64,000 nt of DNA from Leptotrichia trevisanii DSM 22070. Its GTDB lineage: Bacteria > Fusobacteriota > Fusobacteriia > Fusobacteriales > Leptotrichiaceae. A model generated the notes under the pieces. The model saw nothing but the letters and a program-made list of their open reading frames with translations, was not told where the DNA came from and ran no database searches. The number at the start of each line of letters is the position of its first letter. The stretch's first letter is position 1. Position numbers and translations under genes: made by a program. Below are positions 51,921-61,478 of this stretch, piece after piece. Where the stretch lies: positions 39,675 through 103,674 of the forward strand of contig NZ_AXVL01000011.1 of NCBI RefSeq assembly GCF_000482505.1, given 5' to 3'.

Positions 51921-52081
51921 AATATTTTCCTTTCTTTTTTATTTTTTCATTAATCTTATTCTTTAAATTATCATTTATTATATCACATATTTCCGACTTT
52001 ATTAATAGCTATAAAATTTTCTTGTTTATTCATTTTAAATATGATATCCTAAAATCAGAAATATTTAAAGAGGAAAACTAA

Positions 52082-52819
52082 ATGAAAAAAAATAAAATTC
52101 TTTATACAATAAATTATGATAAAATCGTAGATTTCAAGGAAAGAGTTACTCGATTTACAGTCAGATTTAAATTTAAGCGTTCAGAAAATGAAAAATATTT
52201 TGGAGAAGATTTTGCTCATTTACATGATACAGGGAGATTGACGGAATTATTGATTGATGGAGCAGAATTGTTGATAAAAAGTGCTGATAATGAAAAAAGA
52301 AAAACTAAATGGGATGTTATCGCAGTAAAGGTTCATAGGGAAATTATACTTATTAATACAGCTTTTCATCGCTACATTACAGAATCTATATTTAACAATG
52401 CACAAATTTCACCATTTGGAAAGCCTTTGTATGTAAAGCCTGAAATTAAGCATAATAATAGTAAACTAGATTTTTATCTGGAAACTGAAAAAGATAAAAT
52501 TTATGTTGAGGTAAAAGGCTGTACTTTGGTAAATAGAAAAACTGCCCAATTCCCCGGCTCTCCTTCCGTGCGTGCTTTAAAACATCTGAAGGAATTGATG
52601 GAACTCAAAAAGGAAGGATTTAGAACGGCTGTCTTTATTCTCATATTTAGAAAATCAGAAATTTTTGCACCTGAACATATTATTGACAGGAAATTTTCAG
52701 AAACTTTTTATGAAGCAATGGAAAATGGAGTGGAAATTTATCCGATGCTTTTGGAGTATAGGGAAGATGGGAATGTATGTTTTGTGAAAAATATAGAAGT
52801 GGCAGAAAAACTGTTTTAA
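52082..52819 (+). CDS. sfsA: SfsA-family DNA/RNA nuclease
   Basis: 245 residues. Landmarks: AHLHDTGRLTELLIDGAEL, KTKWDVIAVKV, the PD-(D/E)XK-type core KLDFYLETEKDKIYVEVKGCTLV with acidic and Lys residues in order, and TAQFPGSPSVRALKHLKEL. SfsA was first named for sugar fermentation stimulation and is now regarded as a nuclease family. The length is close to the usual ~235. AAAGAGG precedes the ATG. It stands alone, divergent from uppP and convergent with the TPR gene, sharing the terminator at 52870-52908. Confidence 0.9.
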   Translation: MKKNKILYTINYDKIVDFKERVTRFTVRFKFKRSENEKYFGEDFAHLHDTGRLTELLIDGAELLIKSADNEKRKTKWDVIAVKVHREIILINTAFHRYITESIFNNAQISPFGKPLYVKPEIKHNNSKLDFYLETEKDKIYVEVKGCTLVNRKTAQFPGSPSVRALKHLKELMELKKEGFRTAVFILIFRKSEIFAPEHIIDRKFSETFYEAMENGVEIYPMLLEYREDGNVCFVKNIEVAEKLF

Positions 52820-52869
52820 TATTCAAATAAAAAAAATCATAAAATAGTTAAAAAATTTAAATCAATAAA

Positions 52870-52908
52870 AAATCGGAATATATTTAAGATATTGATTAAT
52901 TCCGATTT
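52870..52908. terminator. Bidirectional terminator between sfsA and the TPR gene
   Basis: A perfect 10-bp stem (AAATCGGAAT at 52870-52879, ATTCCGATTT at 52899-52908) followed by T-runs on both strands. Confidence 0.85.
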
Positions 52909-52920
52909 ATTTTTTTATAA

Positions 52921-53703
52921 TTACATTTTATTCAATTTTTCTTTTGCCTCTTCTACAATGTATAACTTATTCCCGTTTTCAATAACTTCTTCGTATAATT
53001 TTCTTGCTTCTTCTGTCTCTCCTGCTTTTACTTTATAATTTGCTAATAAATTTTTAATTACTAGAATCTGACGTTTATTACTTAATTTTTTTAATAATTC
53101 CGATAAAATTTCAATCATTTTTGTATTGTCATTTTCATAAAATAAAATACCATTTAAAAATTCAATAAGAGGATTTATTCCTTCTAATTCCTTATTAGTT
53201 TTAAACTTCTCTTTAAGTTGTAAAATTTTTTCTTTGTAAATAACTATCGCTTCTTCTTTTCTATCAAGTTCCTGCAATAACAACGCTTCGTTATAGTAAT
53301 ACAGGATTTTATCCTGTTCCCTGAATAATGATTTTTTAGATAAATCTATATCTTTTAAATTTTGATACGCTTCTTCTACTTTTCCTAGTGAAGAATATCC
53401 AGCACAAAGATTCAGTTTCATATAATTTCTATAACGCTTATTCTTATTTCTGTTATCTTCATTTTGTGTAATTTCTATAAATTTTTCAGGATCAAGTTCT
53501 TTATCTAAAATATTTATATATTTTTTATAATAATACATGAGCAATTTTTTATCTAATCTCAATACTTGAATCAATATTAATATGGTAATTAAAATATAAC
53601 TATAAACAGTGTATTGGAAATATAATAAAAAAACAAATATAATTAATAATACAAATGTTATAAAAGAAATGTTTATTAACATAAGTTTTCTTCTTATTGT
53701 CAT
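52921..53703 (-). CDS. Membrane-anchored TPR-like protein
   Basis: 260 residues. Two adjacent hydrophobic segments at the N-terminus (about 9-28 and 32-50) are followed by a cytoplasmic or periplasmic helical array with TPR spacing: LNLCAGYSSLGKVEEAYQNL, YYNEALLLQELDRKEEAIVI, LLANYKVKAGETEEARKLYE. The family of short TPR scaffold proteins is broad and gives no specific role. It ends at a shared terminator with sfsA. Upstream (53704-53861) I see no other gene. Confidence 0.7.
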   Translation of the reverse strand: MTIRRKLMLINISFITFVLLIIFVFLLYFQYTVYSYILITILILIQVLRLDKKLLMYYYKKYINILDKELDPEKFIEITQNEDNRNKNKRYRNYMKLNLCAGYSSLGKVEEAYQNLKDIDLSKKSLFREQDKILYYYNEALLLQELDRKEEAIVIYKEKILQLKEKFKTNKELEGINPLIEFLNGILFYENDNTKMIEILSELLKKLSNKRQILVIKNLLANYKVKAGETEEARKLYEEVIENGNKLYIVEEAKEKLNKM

Positions 53704-53861
53704 TTTTCTCCTTTTCCAAAAAATTGGAATAAATCCACAAGCAATAACAAACTTGGTTTAAAGCTAAATGCCAAATTTCTGACTGCAATTTTTAAAATTT
53801 TGGAAAGTCAAAATATAGCTGGAAAAATCCCGATTTTTTATTGTTCTTCTATTAAATTTAA

Positions 53862-54386
53862 CTACTTTATATTGAAAATATATTTTATATAATTTTCAAC
53901 ATTTTCTGACAACTTTTCATCGCTCAAATTTTCAGTGTCAAAAATAAAATAATGGGGAATTAAATTTGCCTTAATGTATTTGACAGTGGCTTCAAAAGGA
54001 ACTAAAATTTCATTCATTGAAAATCTAACGGAACCCTCTTTTGAATACTCCTGCTCTGGCCCTCCGACAGATACGGCAAAACCTATGTTTTTACCTTTAA
54101 GCCTGTATTCATTTCCGTAAGCCCAGTTATATGAAAGAACTTCATCAAACCATTTTTTTAATATTGGCGGACTGCTGTACCAGTAAAGCGGGAATTCAAA
54201 AATTATATTATTGTGTTTTGCAAGCAATTCCTGTTCCTTTTCAATGTTTATGTTCCAGTCTGGATATTCCTTGTAAAGTTCGTGGATTGTGATTTTATCA
54301 GGATATTTCCCCAATTCTTCTTTCCACCTTTTGTTAATTCTCGAATTTTCCATATCGGGATGTGCCAAGATAACTAAAGTTTTCAT
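53862..54386 (-). CDS. NAD(P)H quinone oxidoreductase-like flavoprotein
   Basis: 174 residues of the flavodoxin-like NQO1/KefF/MdaB family: the start KTLVILAHPDMENSRINKRW, then the substrate-loop FPLYWYSSPPILKKWFDEVL and the flavin-phosphate region FAVSVGGPEQEYS. Members reduce quinones with NAD(P)H; KefF-like ones also regulate K+ efflux. No Kef antiporter gene is adjacent, so the plain oxidoreductase role is more likely. It starts with MKTLVI after GAAAGGAAAAAT as ribosome site. It lies downstream of the DUF4153 gene with a 90-bp gap. Confidence 0.85.
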   Translation of the reverse strand: MKTLVILAHPDMENSRINKRWKEELGKYPDKITIHELYKEYPDWNINIEKEQELLAKHNNIIFEFPLYWYSSPPILKKWFDEVLSYNWAYGNEYRLKGKNIGFAVSVGGPEQEYSKEGSVRFSMNEILVPFEATVKYIKANLIPHYFIFDTENLSDEKLSENVENYIKYIFNIK

Positions 54387-54475
54387 AATTTAATTTTTCC
54401 TTTCATTTTTATTCATAGTAACATTTTTTAAAATCAAACTCAAGAGTTTTGGCTGTTTTAAAATTATTTCAAAAA

Positions 54476-56305
54476 CTATTTCTTTTCAGAAAACATAAAA
54501 TCAAACTCATCATAATACAAATCCTTTGGTTTTCCATCTACTGTCTCTTCGTTAATGCTTCTTAAAGAAATTTTATAATTAATTTTTCCTATTGTTCCAA
54601 TATATTCTAAATCTTTTTGTGAAACCTCATACACTGCATCATTTGCATCCTGTAATTTTAAAGTTTTTAATTTGGACACTATTTGCTTTACTGCATCTTC
54701 GTAATTTATTTTGGCAAGTTCTGTTCCATCTTTGCTGTTTATTGTGATTATTTTATTTTTTAAAATAATTTTATATTTTTCAGATTCATTTTCCTGATTT
54801 ATCAAATCTTCATTATAAACATTTTTATAAGATATAAAGTTATCGTAACCTGCTATATCAGATATAACTTCAGCATTTTCAATATTTTTTACTTTATATG
54901 TGACAACTTTCCGTTCTTCATAATTTTCTCCATCATAACTTCTGTAAGAATAATCTTTCCAAGATTCTTTCACATCCAGTCCTTTTTCCAAATCTCCAAG
55001 AGTTGCATAAACTTCACCTTTTTCATTTTTGAAATTTAATTTCGCAATAGTGCTGTTATCAGATATGTATTGAATCGTTGTATGAATCTGGCTACCTTCT
55101 TCATCAGTCAGTTTTTGTGTAATTTTGGAAATTTTTCCATCTTTTAAAGCTCCATATTTTACAAGCATTCTTTTCAATCTTTGACTTTGGCTAAAATTAC
55201 TAACATTTTTGGCACTAAGCGGAGTGTAAACTGAAATTATAAAACAGACAATTAAACTTATGAAAACTCCTGTAACATTCATTTTTCTTATGTATAAAAT
55301 CATGCAGAAAAACAGCCAAAATATTGAAATTAGTACATAATAACGATTTTCAGTAATTCCATATTGATACGTTCTTTGAAAAACTGCAAATAGTGAAGCA
55401 AAAATTAAAGGTATCGAAAAATATGGAAAATATTTTTTAAAGTTCTCAAAAAATTTATCTTTCTGTGTAAATGGTGTTATTAAAATCATAACAGCGACAC
55501 TAAGTGCTGTGTACCAAAGAACAAGGTGAGAAATTAATCCTTTTGGCAAATGCATGGATATAAGAACCTTCGCCATATAAATATATAAAACACCTGTGTA
55601 AATAATAATTAACGGAATAATTACAAATTTAATCAATAAATTAAAAATAAATGGAAATTCATAGTTTTCAAGATTATCATCAGTTTTTTTCAATAAAGAT
55701 AAAAACAATGATTCTCCAAATACTTCAGCTATAAACCAGAAAAAGTACATAGATAATCTTAAAAACAAACTATCTTTATCATAAAAATTAAAAAATAAAT
55801 AATTAACTGTTATCAGTATTATTTCAATTCCACCCCAGAGAACCGCAGCAAAAATTCCTGTTATAATAAAACTTGAAAATACTGACTGCAAATATTTTTC
55901 CTTATTTTCCTTTTTTAAAATAGGGATTAATAAAAATAAAATTATAGAAATCGGAATTAATGTAAAATAATAAATATTGTAATAATCATTAGTTCGTAAA
56001 TATTCTACATAAAAAATAATTGATATAACAAGTGTTATAAGCGAATAAATTCCTCTTACTAGCCATCTATTTTTTTTATAAAAATATTTTTCTCGAACCA
56101 TTTCAAACATCGCTGTAATAAAAACACTTCCAAACAAAAGCAAATTAATTTCAATAAAATAATCAGACTCAAAACTTCTAATTTCAGCTATATACACCCC
56201 TGTAATAAAATGCAAAAAAGTTAAAATAATCGTTATCGGAAATCTCTCAAATCCACTTTTAAAATGCAAAAGCAATTTTTTCACATTTTCTCTAATTTTT
56301 TTCAT
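54476..56305 (-). CDS. DUF4153 polytopic membrane protein
   Basis: About 609 residues from the ATG at 56305 (AGAGGTGA upstream; a GTG at 56314 lies inside that site). The first ~370 residues hold about ten membrane segments in the DUF4153 pattern (FPITIILTFLHFITGVYIAE, FWFIAEVFGESLFLSLLKK). The C-terminal ~240 residues are a soluble beta-rich part (KRMLVKYGALKDGKISKIT, YRSYDGENYEERKV). Function unknown; the soluble tail is presumably outside the membrane. The shared direct-repeat element lies 92 bp upstream of the start, so it may belong to the regulon of the two-component system at 11.4-14.4 kb. Confidence 0.75.
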   Translation of the reverse strand: MKKIRENVKKLLLHFKSGFERFPITIILTFLHFITGVYIAEIRSFESDYFIEINLLLFGSVFITAMFEMVREKYFYKKNRWLVRGIYSLITLVISIIFYVEYLRTNDYYNIYYFTLIPISIILFLLIPILKKENKEKYLQSVFSSFIITGIFAAVLWGGIEIILITVNYLFFNFYDKDSLFLRLSMYFFWFIAEVFGESLFLSLLKKTDDNLENYEFPFIFNLLIKFVIIPLIIIYTGVLYIYMAKVLISMHLPKGLISHLVLWYTALSVAVMILITPFTQKDKFFENFKKYFPYFSIPLIFASLFAVFQRTYQYGITENRYYVLISIFWLFFCMILYIRKMNVTGVFISLIVCFIISVYTPLSAKNVSNFSQSQRLKRMLVKYGALKDGKISKITQKLTDEEGSQIHTTIQYISDNSTIAKLNFKNEKGEVYATLGDLEKGLDVKESWKDYSYRSYDGENYEERKVVTYKVKNIENAEVISDIAGYDNFISYKNVYNEDLINQENESEKYKIILKNKIITINSKDGTELAKINYEDAVKQIVSKLKTLKLQDANDAVYEVSQKDLEYIGTIGKINYKISLRSINEETVDGKPKDLYYDEFDFMFSEKK

Positions 56306-56396
56306 AAAAATCACCTCTTATCATATTTCAATCTCTTCTCAAAAATTAAATAATTAGAGCAAATTATTTATTTCATAATAATAATAGCACCTTTTT

Positions 56397-56413
56397 ATTA
56401 AAGTAAAATGAGA
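56397..56413 (-). promoter_or_regulatory. Direct-repeat promoter element, site 6
   Basis: Read toward the DUF4153 gene the site is TCTCATTTTACTTTAAT, identical to site 5. TATTAT follows after 10 nt, preceded by TGC (extended -10). It lies 42 kb from the other sites. Confidence 0.6.
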
Positions 56414-56486
56414 AAATTATTTTATTTTCTTGTTTTCTACCTCAAAAAATTCAACAAAGAAAATAACTTAATTAAATAGATAAAAA

Positions 56487-56601
56487 TTTTATTTAAGTGG
56501 TGTAGTAATGATAAAATTTAAATTTTAATTTTTTTATCTATCAAATAACAAATCAATGTGGTATAATTTGTCATAAAATATAAGTTATTTTATTTAAGTG
56601 G
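56487..56601. repeat. 14-bp direct repeat in the DUF4153-ComEA-like spacer
   Basis: TTTTATTTAAGTGG occurs at 56487-56500 and 56588-56601. The spacer also holds a TATAAT -10 (GTGGTATAATTTG) about 80 bp before the ComEA-like gene. Possible regulator site; no known match. Confidence 0.4.
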
Positions 56602-56649
56602 CAGATTTTCAAAAATTGTTAAATAAAATGATCAAAAGGGGGATTATTT

Positions 56650-57231
56650 ATGAAAATAAAATATGTCATTATTTTTATAATGCTGTTAATTGGGGGAAAT
56701 TTTTTAAGACTTCTAATTGAGGATAAAAATATTCCTGAAATTGAGATTAGTAAGGAAAAAAATTATAAAAAGGATAAGGCTAAAAAAGATGCTGATTTGA
56801 CAAAAAGTAATGTAAAATTCGACATCAATAATGTTGAGTACAAGGATTTGCTAAAATTGGGGATTAATAAGAATAAGGCTGAAAAATTTGTGAAATATCG
56901 GGATGAAGTTGGGATTATTAAAGATATTAACGAAGTGAAAAATATTTCAGGGTTTGGGAAAACTGGATTAGAAACTGCACAAAAATTTTTGTTTGTGGAT
57001 AATGAAAAAATTCAGAATCCAAATGAGAATTATGGACGTGAAATTACAAAATACAGCATTAACAAGTTAAATAGAAAAGAATTAAAAAAAATAGGATTTA
57101 CAAATAAGGAAATAAAAAAATTACTTCCTGAAATTAAAAAAAGTAACATAAGATCAAATGTGGATTTGGAAAAGATTATTGGAAAAGAACGTTATGCAGA
57201 AATTGAAGATAAGATAAAATTTATGGAATAA
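56650..57231 (+). CDS. ComEA-like helix-hairpin-helix protein
   Basis: 193 residues. An N-terminal membrane anchor (about 4-22) and a Lys-rich linker lead to two helix-hairpin-helix regions: NNVEYKDLLKLGINKNKAEK, then YRDEVGIIKDINEVKNISGF with GKTG as the second hairpin (the usual ComEA HhH pair, about 60-118). A less regular repeat follows at about 130-190 (INKLNRKELKKIGFTNKEIK). ComEA binds incoming DNA at the cell surface during transformation. A diderm form with an anchor would face the periplasm. No other com gene is nearby, so the role is inferred from the fold only. Confidence 0.75.
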   Translation: MKIKYVIIFIMLLIGGNFLRLLIEDKNIPEIEISKEKNYKKDKAKKDADLTKSNVKFDINNVEYKDLLKLGINKNKAEKFVKYRDEVGIIKDINEVKNISGFGKTGLETAQKFLFVDNEKIQNPNENYGREITKYSINKLNRKELKKIGFTNKEIKKLLPEIKKSNIRSNVDLEKIIGKERYAEIEDKIKFME

Positions 57232-57326
57232 AAATAATGTATTAAATTTTTTAAAATCTGCTGCTTAAATAATTTAATTTATTTAAAAAATCACTTTAAA
57301 AGAAAAAAGAGAAAGAGGATTAATTT

Positions 57327-58670
57327 ATGATAAAAAAAGTATTGATTGCAAATCGTGGAGAAATTGCAGTTAGAATTATTAGAGCCTGTAGAAATATGGG
57401 GATTATGAGCGTTGCGATTTACTCAAAGGAGGATAAGGAGAGTCTTCATATAAAACTGGCGGATCAAAGTATCTGTATTGGGGAAGGGCCAGCAAGAAAT
57501 AGTTATTTGAATAAGGAAAGTATTATTACAGCTGCCTTGAATGTGGGAGCGGATGCGATTCATCCTGGATATGGCTTTTTGTCAGAAAATTCAGAGTTTG
57601 TAAAAATGTGCGAGGAAAATGGGATAAACTTTATTGGGCCAACAGCCAAAGTTATTGACAGAATGGGGAATAAATCTCAGGCTAGAAAAACGATGATGGA
57701 GGCTGGTGTTCCAGTTGTGCCGGGAACAAAGGAGCCTGTTTATGACGTGGAGGCTGGAATGAAAGCTGCTGAAAACATCGGCTACCCTGTTATGGTAAAG
57801 GCTTCTTCTGGTGGTGGCGGAAAAGGGATGCGTGTTGTAAAAGATAGGGATGGATTTGAATTTTTATTTAATGTGGCTCAGCGGGAATCAATTAATGCGT
57901 TTGGCGACGACACTATGTACATTGAAAAATTTATAGAAGATCCGAGACACATTGAAATTCAGGTAATTGCTGATAATTTTGGCAATGTAGTGGCTCTTGG
58001 CGAAAGGGACTGCTCTGTTCAGAGAAATCATCAAAAATTAGTGGAAGAATCGCCATCTCCTGCAATTTCTGAAAAAACAAGGGAAGCTCTAAACAAATAT
58101 GCGATTCTGGCGGCAAAAGCAGTAAATTACACAAACGCTGGAACGATAGAATTTATAATGGGTGCGGATGGCTCATATTATTTTATGGAAATGAATACCC
58201 GAATCCAAGTGGAGCATGGAGTTACTGAAATGGTAACAGGAACGGACTTGATAATTGAACAGATTAGAGTGGCAATGAATGAAAAATTAAGTTTCACACA
58301 AGAAGACATACAATTGCGAGGACATGCGATAGAATGCCGTATAAATGCAGAAATTCCTGAAAAAAACTTTATGCCAAGTCCTGGCAAGATAATAAATATG
58401 CACTTGCCAGATGGCAATGGAATAAGAGTTGACACTGCTATTTACACAGGCTACACAATACCAACAGAATACGACTCAATGATTGTCAAAATTATAGTTC
58501 ACGCTCCAACTCGTGAAATGGCACTTCAAAAAATGCGTTCAGCACTAAACGAAACTGTTATTTTAGGTATAGAAACTAACCTAGATTTTCAATATCAAAT
58601 TATGAGAAACGAGGTTTTCTGTCAAGGAAAGGCAACTACAAGTTTTATTGAAAATGTATTGCTTTATTAA
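57327..58670 (+). CDS. accC: Biotin carboxylase (AccC type)
   Basis: 447 residues. The biotin-carboxylase N-domain (IKKVLIANRGEIAVRIIRAC, GYGFLSENSEFVKMCEE), ATP-grasp domain with the Gly-rich loop KASSGGGGKGMRVV, GERDCSVQRNHQKL, EMNTRIQVEHGVTEM and the C-domain (GHAIECRINAE). It carboxylates biotin on a carrier protein with ATP and bicarbonate. The following gene is pxpA; accC-pxpA pairs usually occur with pxpB, pxpC and accB, none of which is here. The pair may serve a 5-oxoprolinase-linked carboxylase, or accC may be the fatty-acid synthesis enzyme; undecided. Confidence 0.93.
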   Translation: MIKKVLIANRGEIAVRIIRACRNMGIMSVAIYSKEDKESLHIKLADQSICIGEGPARNSYLNKESIITAALNVGADAIHPGYGFLSENSEFVKMCEENGINFIGPTAKVIDRMGNKSQARKTMMEAGVPVVPGTKEPVYDVEAGMKAAENIGYPVMVKASSGGGGKGMRVVKDRDGFEFLFNVAQRESINAFGDDTMYIEKFIEDPRHIEIQVIADNFGNVVALGERDCSVQRNHQKLVEESPSPAISEKTREALNKYAILAAKAVNYTNAGTIEFIMGADGSYYFMEMNTRIQVEHGVTEMVTGTDLIIEQIRVAMNEKLSFTQEDIQLRGHAIECRINAEIPEKNFMPSPGKIINMHLPDGNGIRVDTAIYTGYTIPTEYDSMIVKIIVHAPTREMALQKMRSALNETVILGIETNLDFQYQIMRNEVFCQGKATTSFIENVLLY

Positions 58671-58696
58671 AAATTTAAAATGAAAAGAGGTAAAAT

Positions 58697-59470
58697 ATGG
58701 CTTTTAAAGTGGATTTGAACTGTGATTTGGGAGAAAGTTTTGGTAATTATAAAATTGGAGGAGATGATAAAATTATTCCACTTATTTCCAGTGCTAATGT
58801 AGCTTGCGGATTTCATGCAGGAGATCCTGTCGTTATGAAAAAAACGATAGAAACTGCTAAAAAAAATAACATTGGAATAGGGGCTCATCCTGGATTTCTC
58901 GACTTAATGGGATTTGGACGACGTGAAATGAAGATTTCAATAGACGAAGCGAAAGCCTATGTGCTATATCAATTAGGAGCTTTAGGGGCTTTTTGCAAAA
59001 GTGAAGGTGTAAAGCTGCAACATGTAAAACCTCATGGAGCTTTGTATAATATGGCTGCAAAAGATTATAAATTATCAAGGGCTATTTGTAAAGCTGTCGC
59101 TGAATTTGACAATTCTCTTATCATTCTTGGACTTTCTGGAAGTGAAACTTTAAAAGCTGCAAAAGACTTAGGTTTAAAATATGCGAGCGAAGTTTTTGCA
59201 GATAGGGCTTATGAGGAAGACGGAAGCCTTGTGGCACGTTCAAAGGAAGGGGCGATGATTCACGATGAAAATGAAGCAATAGAACGTGTTGTAAAAATGA
59301 TAAAGGAACAAAAAGTAACTTCAATAACAGGAAAAGAAATACCAATAAAGGCTGATTCTATTTGTGTTCACGGTGACGGAGAAAAGGCTTTACTTTTTGT
59401 AAAAAAAATACGGGAAAAATTAGAAAGTGAAAATATTTTAATTCAAAAATTATCAGAAATTGTACAATAA
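58697..59470 (+). CDS. pxpA: 5-oxoprolinase subunit A (PxpA, LamB/YcsF family)
   Basis: 257 residues. Family pattern: [71 protein letters not shown] and [18 protein letters not shown]. PxpA with PxpB and PxpC cleaves pyroglutamate to glutamate using ATP. Partners are absent nearby. It follows accC by 26 bp and is in the same operon. An AAAAGAGG Shine-Dalgarno precedes the ATG. Confidence 0.93.
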   Translation: MAFKVDLNCDLGESFGNYKIGGDDKIIPLISSANVACGFHAGDPVVMKKTIETAKKNNIGIGAHPGFLDLMGFGRREMKISIDEAKAYVLYQLGALGAFCKSEGVKLQHVKPHGALYNMAAKDYKLSRAICKAVAEFDNSLIILGLSGSETLKAAKDLGLKYASEVFADRAYEEDGSLVARSKEGAMIHDENEAIERVVKMIKEQKVTSITGKEIPIKADSICVHGDGEKALLFVKKIREKLESENILIQKLSEIVQ

Positions 59471-59616
59471 GAATTTAAAATTATAACAAAGTAAATTATT
59501 TTATTGTTGACTTCTTGTCCATAAATAAAAAAGAACAAATTACTAAATACATTTAATGCTAAATTTTAAGATGTGAAAGGAGTTTAATTATTTTTCTTGA
59601 AAAATAAAATGAAAAA

Positions 59617-60492
59617 ATGAGTTTATTATCAGATATTGCAGTACCAATTGCAAAATTGGTGAACATGAAAAAATATAAGGAAAAGGATTTTTTAAATCCG
59701 AGGAGAGATACGGATTTTTTGAATAAAAAGAATTTTGACAAATCGCTTATTACTGATGAGCAGTTTATTGATGAATACCAAGTTTTGACAGTTTTTTCAG
59801 AAAAAAGTTACAATAAACATATTATTTTTCTACATGGTGGTGCTTATGTCATGCGTGCTGTCAAGGCTCACAAAAATATTATTGAAAAACTGATAAAAAA
59901 ATATCATCTGAAAGTTACATTCATTGACTATCCACTTGCTCCAGAAAACACAGTTGATAAGGCTCACAAGGTTTTAATGGATGCTTATAAGCAGATAACT
60001 GACAAATACAAAGACGATGAATTTTATTTATTTGGAGATTCTTCTGGTGGAGGCTTGGCACTTGCATTTTTACAAATATTGAAAACCGAAAAAGGGTTGC
60101 CATTTCCAAAGAAAACTGTATTAATGTCACCTTGGGTGGATGTTTCGATGACAAATAAGGAAATAGAGGAATTTGCGGAAAAAGATCCTCTCTTGCCACT
60201 AAATGGGCTAATTGTGACAGGAAAGCAGTTTGCTGGGGAACTGGACGTGAAAAGTCCTATGATTTCGCCAATTTATGGAAATATGGATAATCTTGGGGAG
60301 ATTTTTCTAATTTTTGGGACAAATGAAATTTTGTATCCAGATTGCCTAAAGTTAAGTGATATGCTGGAAGTTGCCGTTGGAACAAGTGTGGAAATAAAAA
60401 TTGGGGAAAATCTGTGTCACGACTGGATTTTAGCACCGCTCAAGGAATCAGAGGAAACTATTGATGAAATTGGGCAATTTTTTCTGGAATAA
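59617..60492 (+). CDS. Alpha/beta hydrolase (HSL/esterase type)
   Basis: 291 residues. HSL-type features: the oxyanion motif LHGGAYVMRA, nucleophile elbow GDSSGGGLALA, acid region FLIFGTNEILYPDC and His in NLCHDWILAPL. It lacks a signal peptide. Such cytoplasmic esterases act on short acyl esters; the substrate is unknown. The open frame starts at the ATG at 59617 with a weak ribosome site (AAAGGAG is ~40 nt away, so translation may be low or another start used). It lies between pxpA and the glycosylase gene. Confidence 0.82.
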   Translation: MSLLSDIAVPIAKLVNMKKYKEKDFLNPRRDTDFLNKKNFDKSLITDEQFIDEYQVLTVFSEKSYNKHIIFLHGGAYVMRAVKAHKNIIEKLIKKYHLKVTFIDYPLAPENTVDKAHKVLMDAYKQITDKYKDDEFYLFGDSSGGGLALAFLQILKTEKGLPFPKKTVLMSPWVDVSMTNKEIEEFAEKDPLLPLNGLIVTGKQFAGELDVKSPMISPIYGNMDNLGEIFLIFGTNEILYPDCLKLSDMLEVAVGTSVEIKIGENLCHDWILAPLKESEETIDEIGQFFLE

Positions 60493-60623
60493 ATTTAGAT
60501 TTATCCAAAAATAAACTAAAAAAGTTAATTAATCTTGAAATTTAGCAATAATCGTAACTTTTGAAAGAAATTTTAAAATAATTTTATAAATAAAAAATAT
60601 TATTAAAACAAGGAAATTTGATT

Positions 60624-61322
60624 ATGTCTGAAAAAAGTAAAAAAAATAATGAAAATTATGAAATTAGTAGGAGAATTGATAAGGAAAAGCATAAAGAGAT
60701 TTTGAAAATCCATAAAGAAATAAAAAAGGGAATTGAAAAGGCGATAAAAGGTTACAAAAAGGCTTGGAAAGGTACAGAAAAAGAAGTATTTGCAGAAATA
60801 GCATTTTGCATTCTGACACCTCAGTCAAAAGCTAAGAACGCCTGGCAAGCCATTACAACTTTAGTGGAAAATGGGCTACTTTATGATGGGAAGCCTGAAG
60901 AAATAGTGGAATTTCTAAACATTGTCAGATTTAAGAATAATAAATCACGGTATTTGGTGGAACTACGGGAACTAATGACAAAGGATGAAAAATTACAGCC
61001 AAGGAAAATTTTATCAGAAATTGGAGATACTCTTGAAAAAAGAAAATGGATTTTGAAAAATATCAAGGGAATGGGATTAAAAGAGGCAAATCATGTGTTG
61101 AGAAATCTTGGGTTTGGAGAAAATATTGCAATTTTGGATAGACACATTCTAAGAAATCTCAAAGCACTTAATGTAATTGATGAAATTCCTAAAACAATAA
61201 CAGAAAAAAAATACTATGAAATTGAGGAAAAAATGCGGGAATATTCAGAATTTTCAAAAATAAAAATGGACGAGCTGGACTTAGTTTTATGGTATAAGGA
61301 AGCAGGAGAAATTTTTAAATAA
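60624..61322 (+). CDS. ogg: Ogg2-type 8-oxoguanine DNA glycosylase/AP lyase
   Basis: About 232 residues from the ATG at 60624 (AAGGAA upstream; an in-frame TTG at 60618 is less likely). Helix-hairpin-helix glycosylase of the Ogg2 class: FAEIAFCILTPQSKAKNAW, then KNIKGMGLKEANHVLRNLG with catalytic Lys 153, and NIAILDRHILRNL with the catalytic Asp 172. It has no Fe-S cluster Cys at the C-terminus, unlike endonuclease III. It excises oxidised guanine opposite C and nicks the strand. Ogg2 is best known from archaea and Thermotoga, but occurs in anaerobic bacteria. Followed by the autotransporter gene. Confidence 0.85.
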   Translation: MSEKSKKNNENYEISRRIDKEKHKEILKIHKEIKKGIEKAIKGYKKAWKGTEKEVFAEIAFCILTPQSKAKNAWQAITTLVENGLLYDGKPEEIVEFLNIVRFKNNKSRYLVELRELMTKDEKLQPRKILSEIGDTLEKRKWILKNIKGMGLKEANHVLRNLGFGENIAILDRHILRNLKALNVIDEIPKTITEKKYYEIEEKMREYSEFSKIKMDELDLVLWYKEAGEIFK

Positions 61323-61478
61323 ATTTGTAAATTTATAGTGAAATTCTTGAAAAAATGTGGTAGAATAATATTGGAAAATTATCACAGAAATTAATTACAT
61401 TTAAATTTTTTTCAAAGAAAAGCAAAAAAACAATTTAAATAAAATAATTTTTAATATATCGAAGGGAGATAGGTAGTT

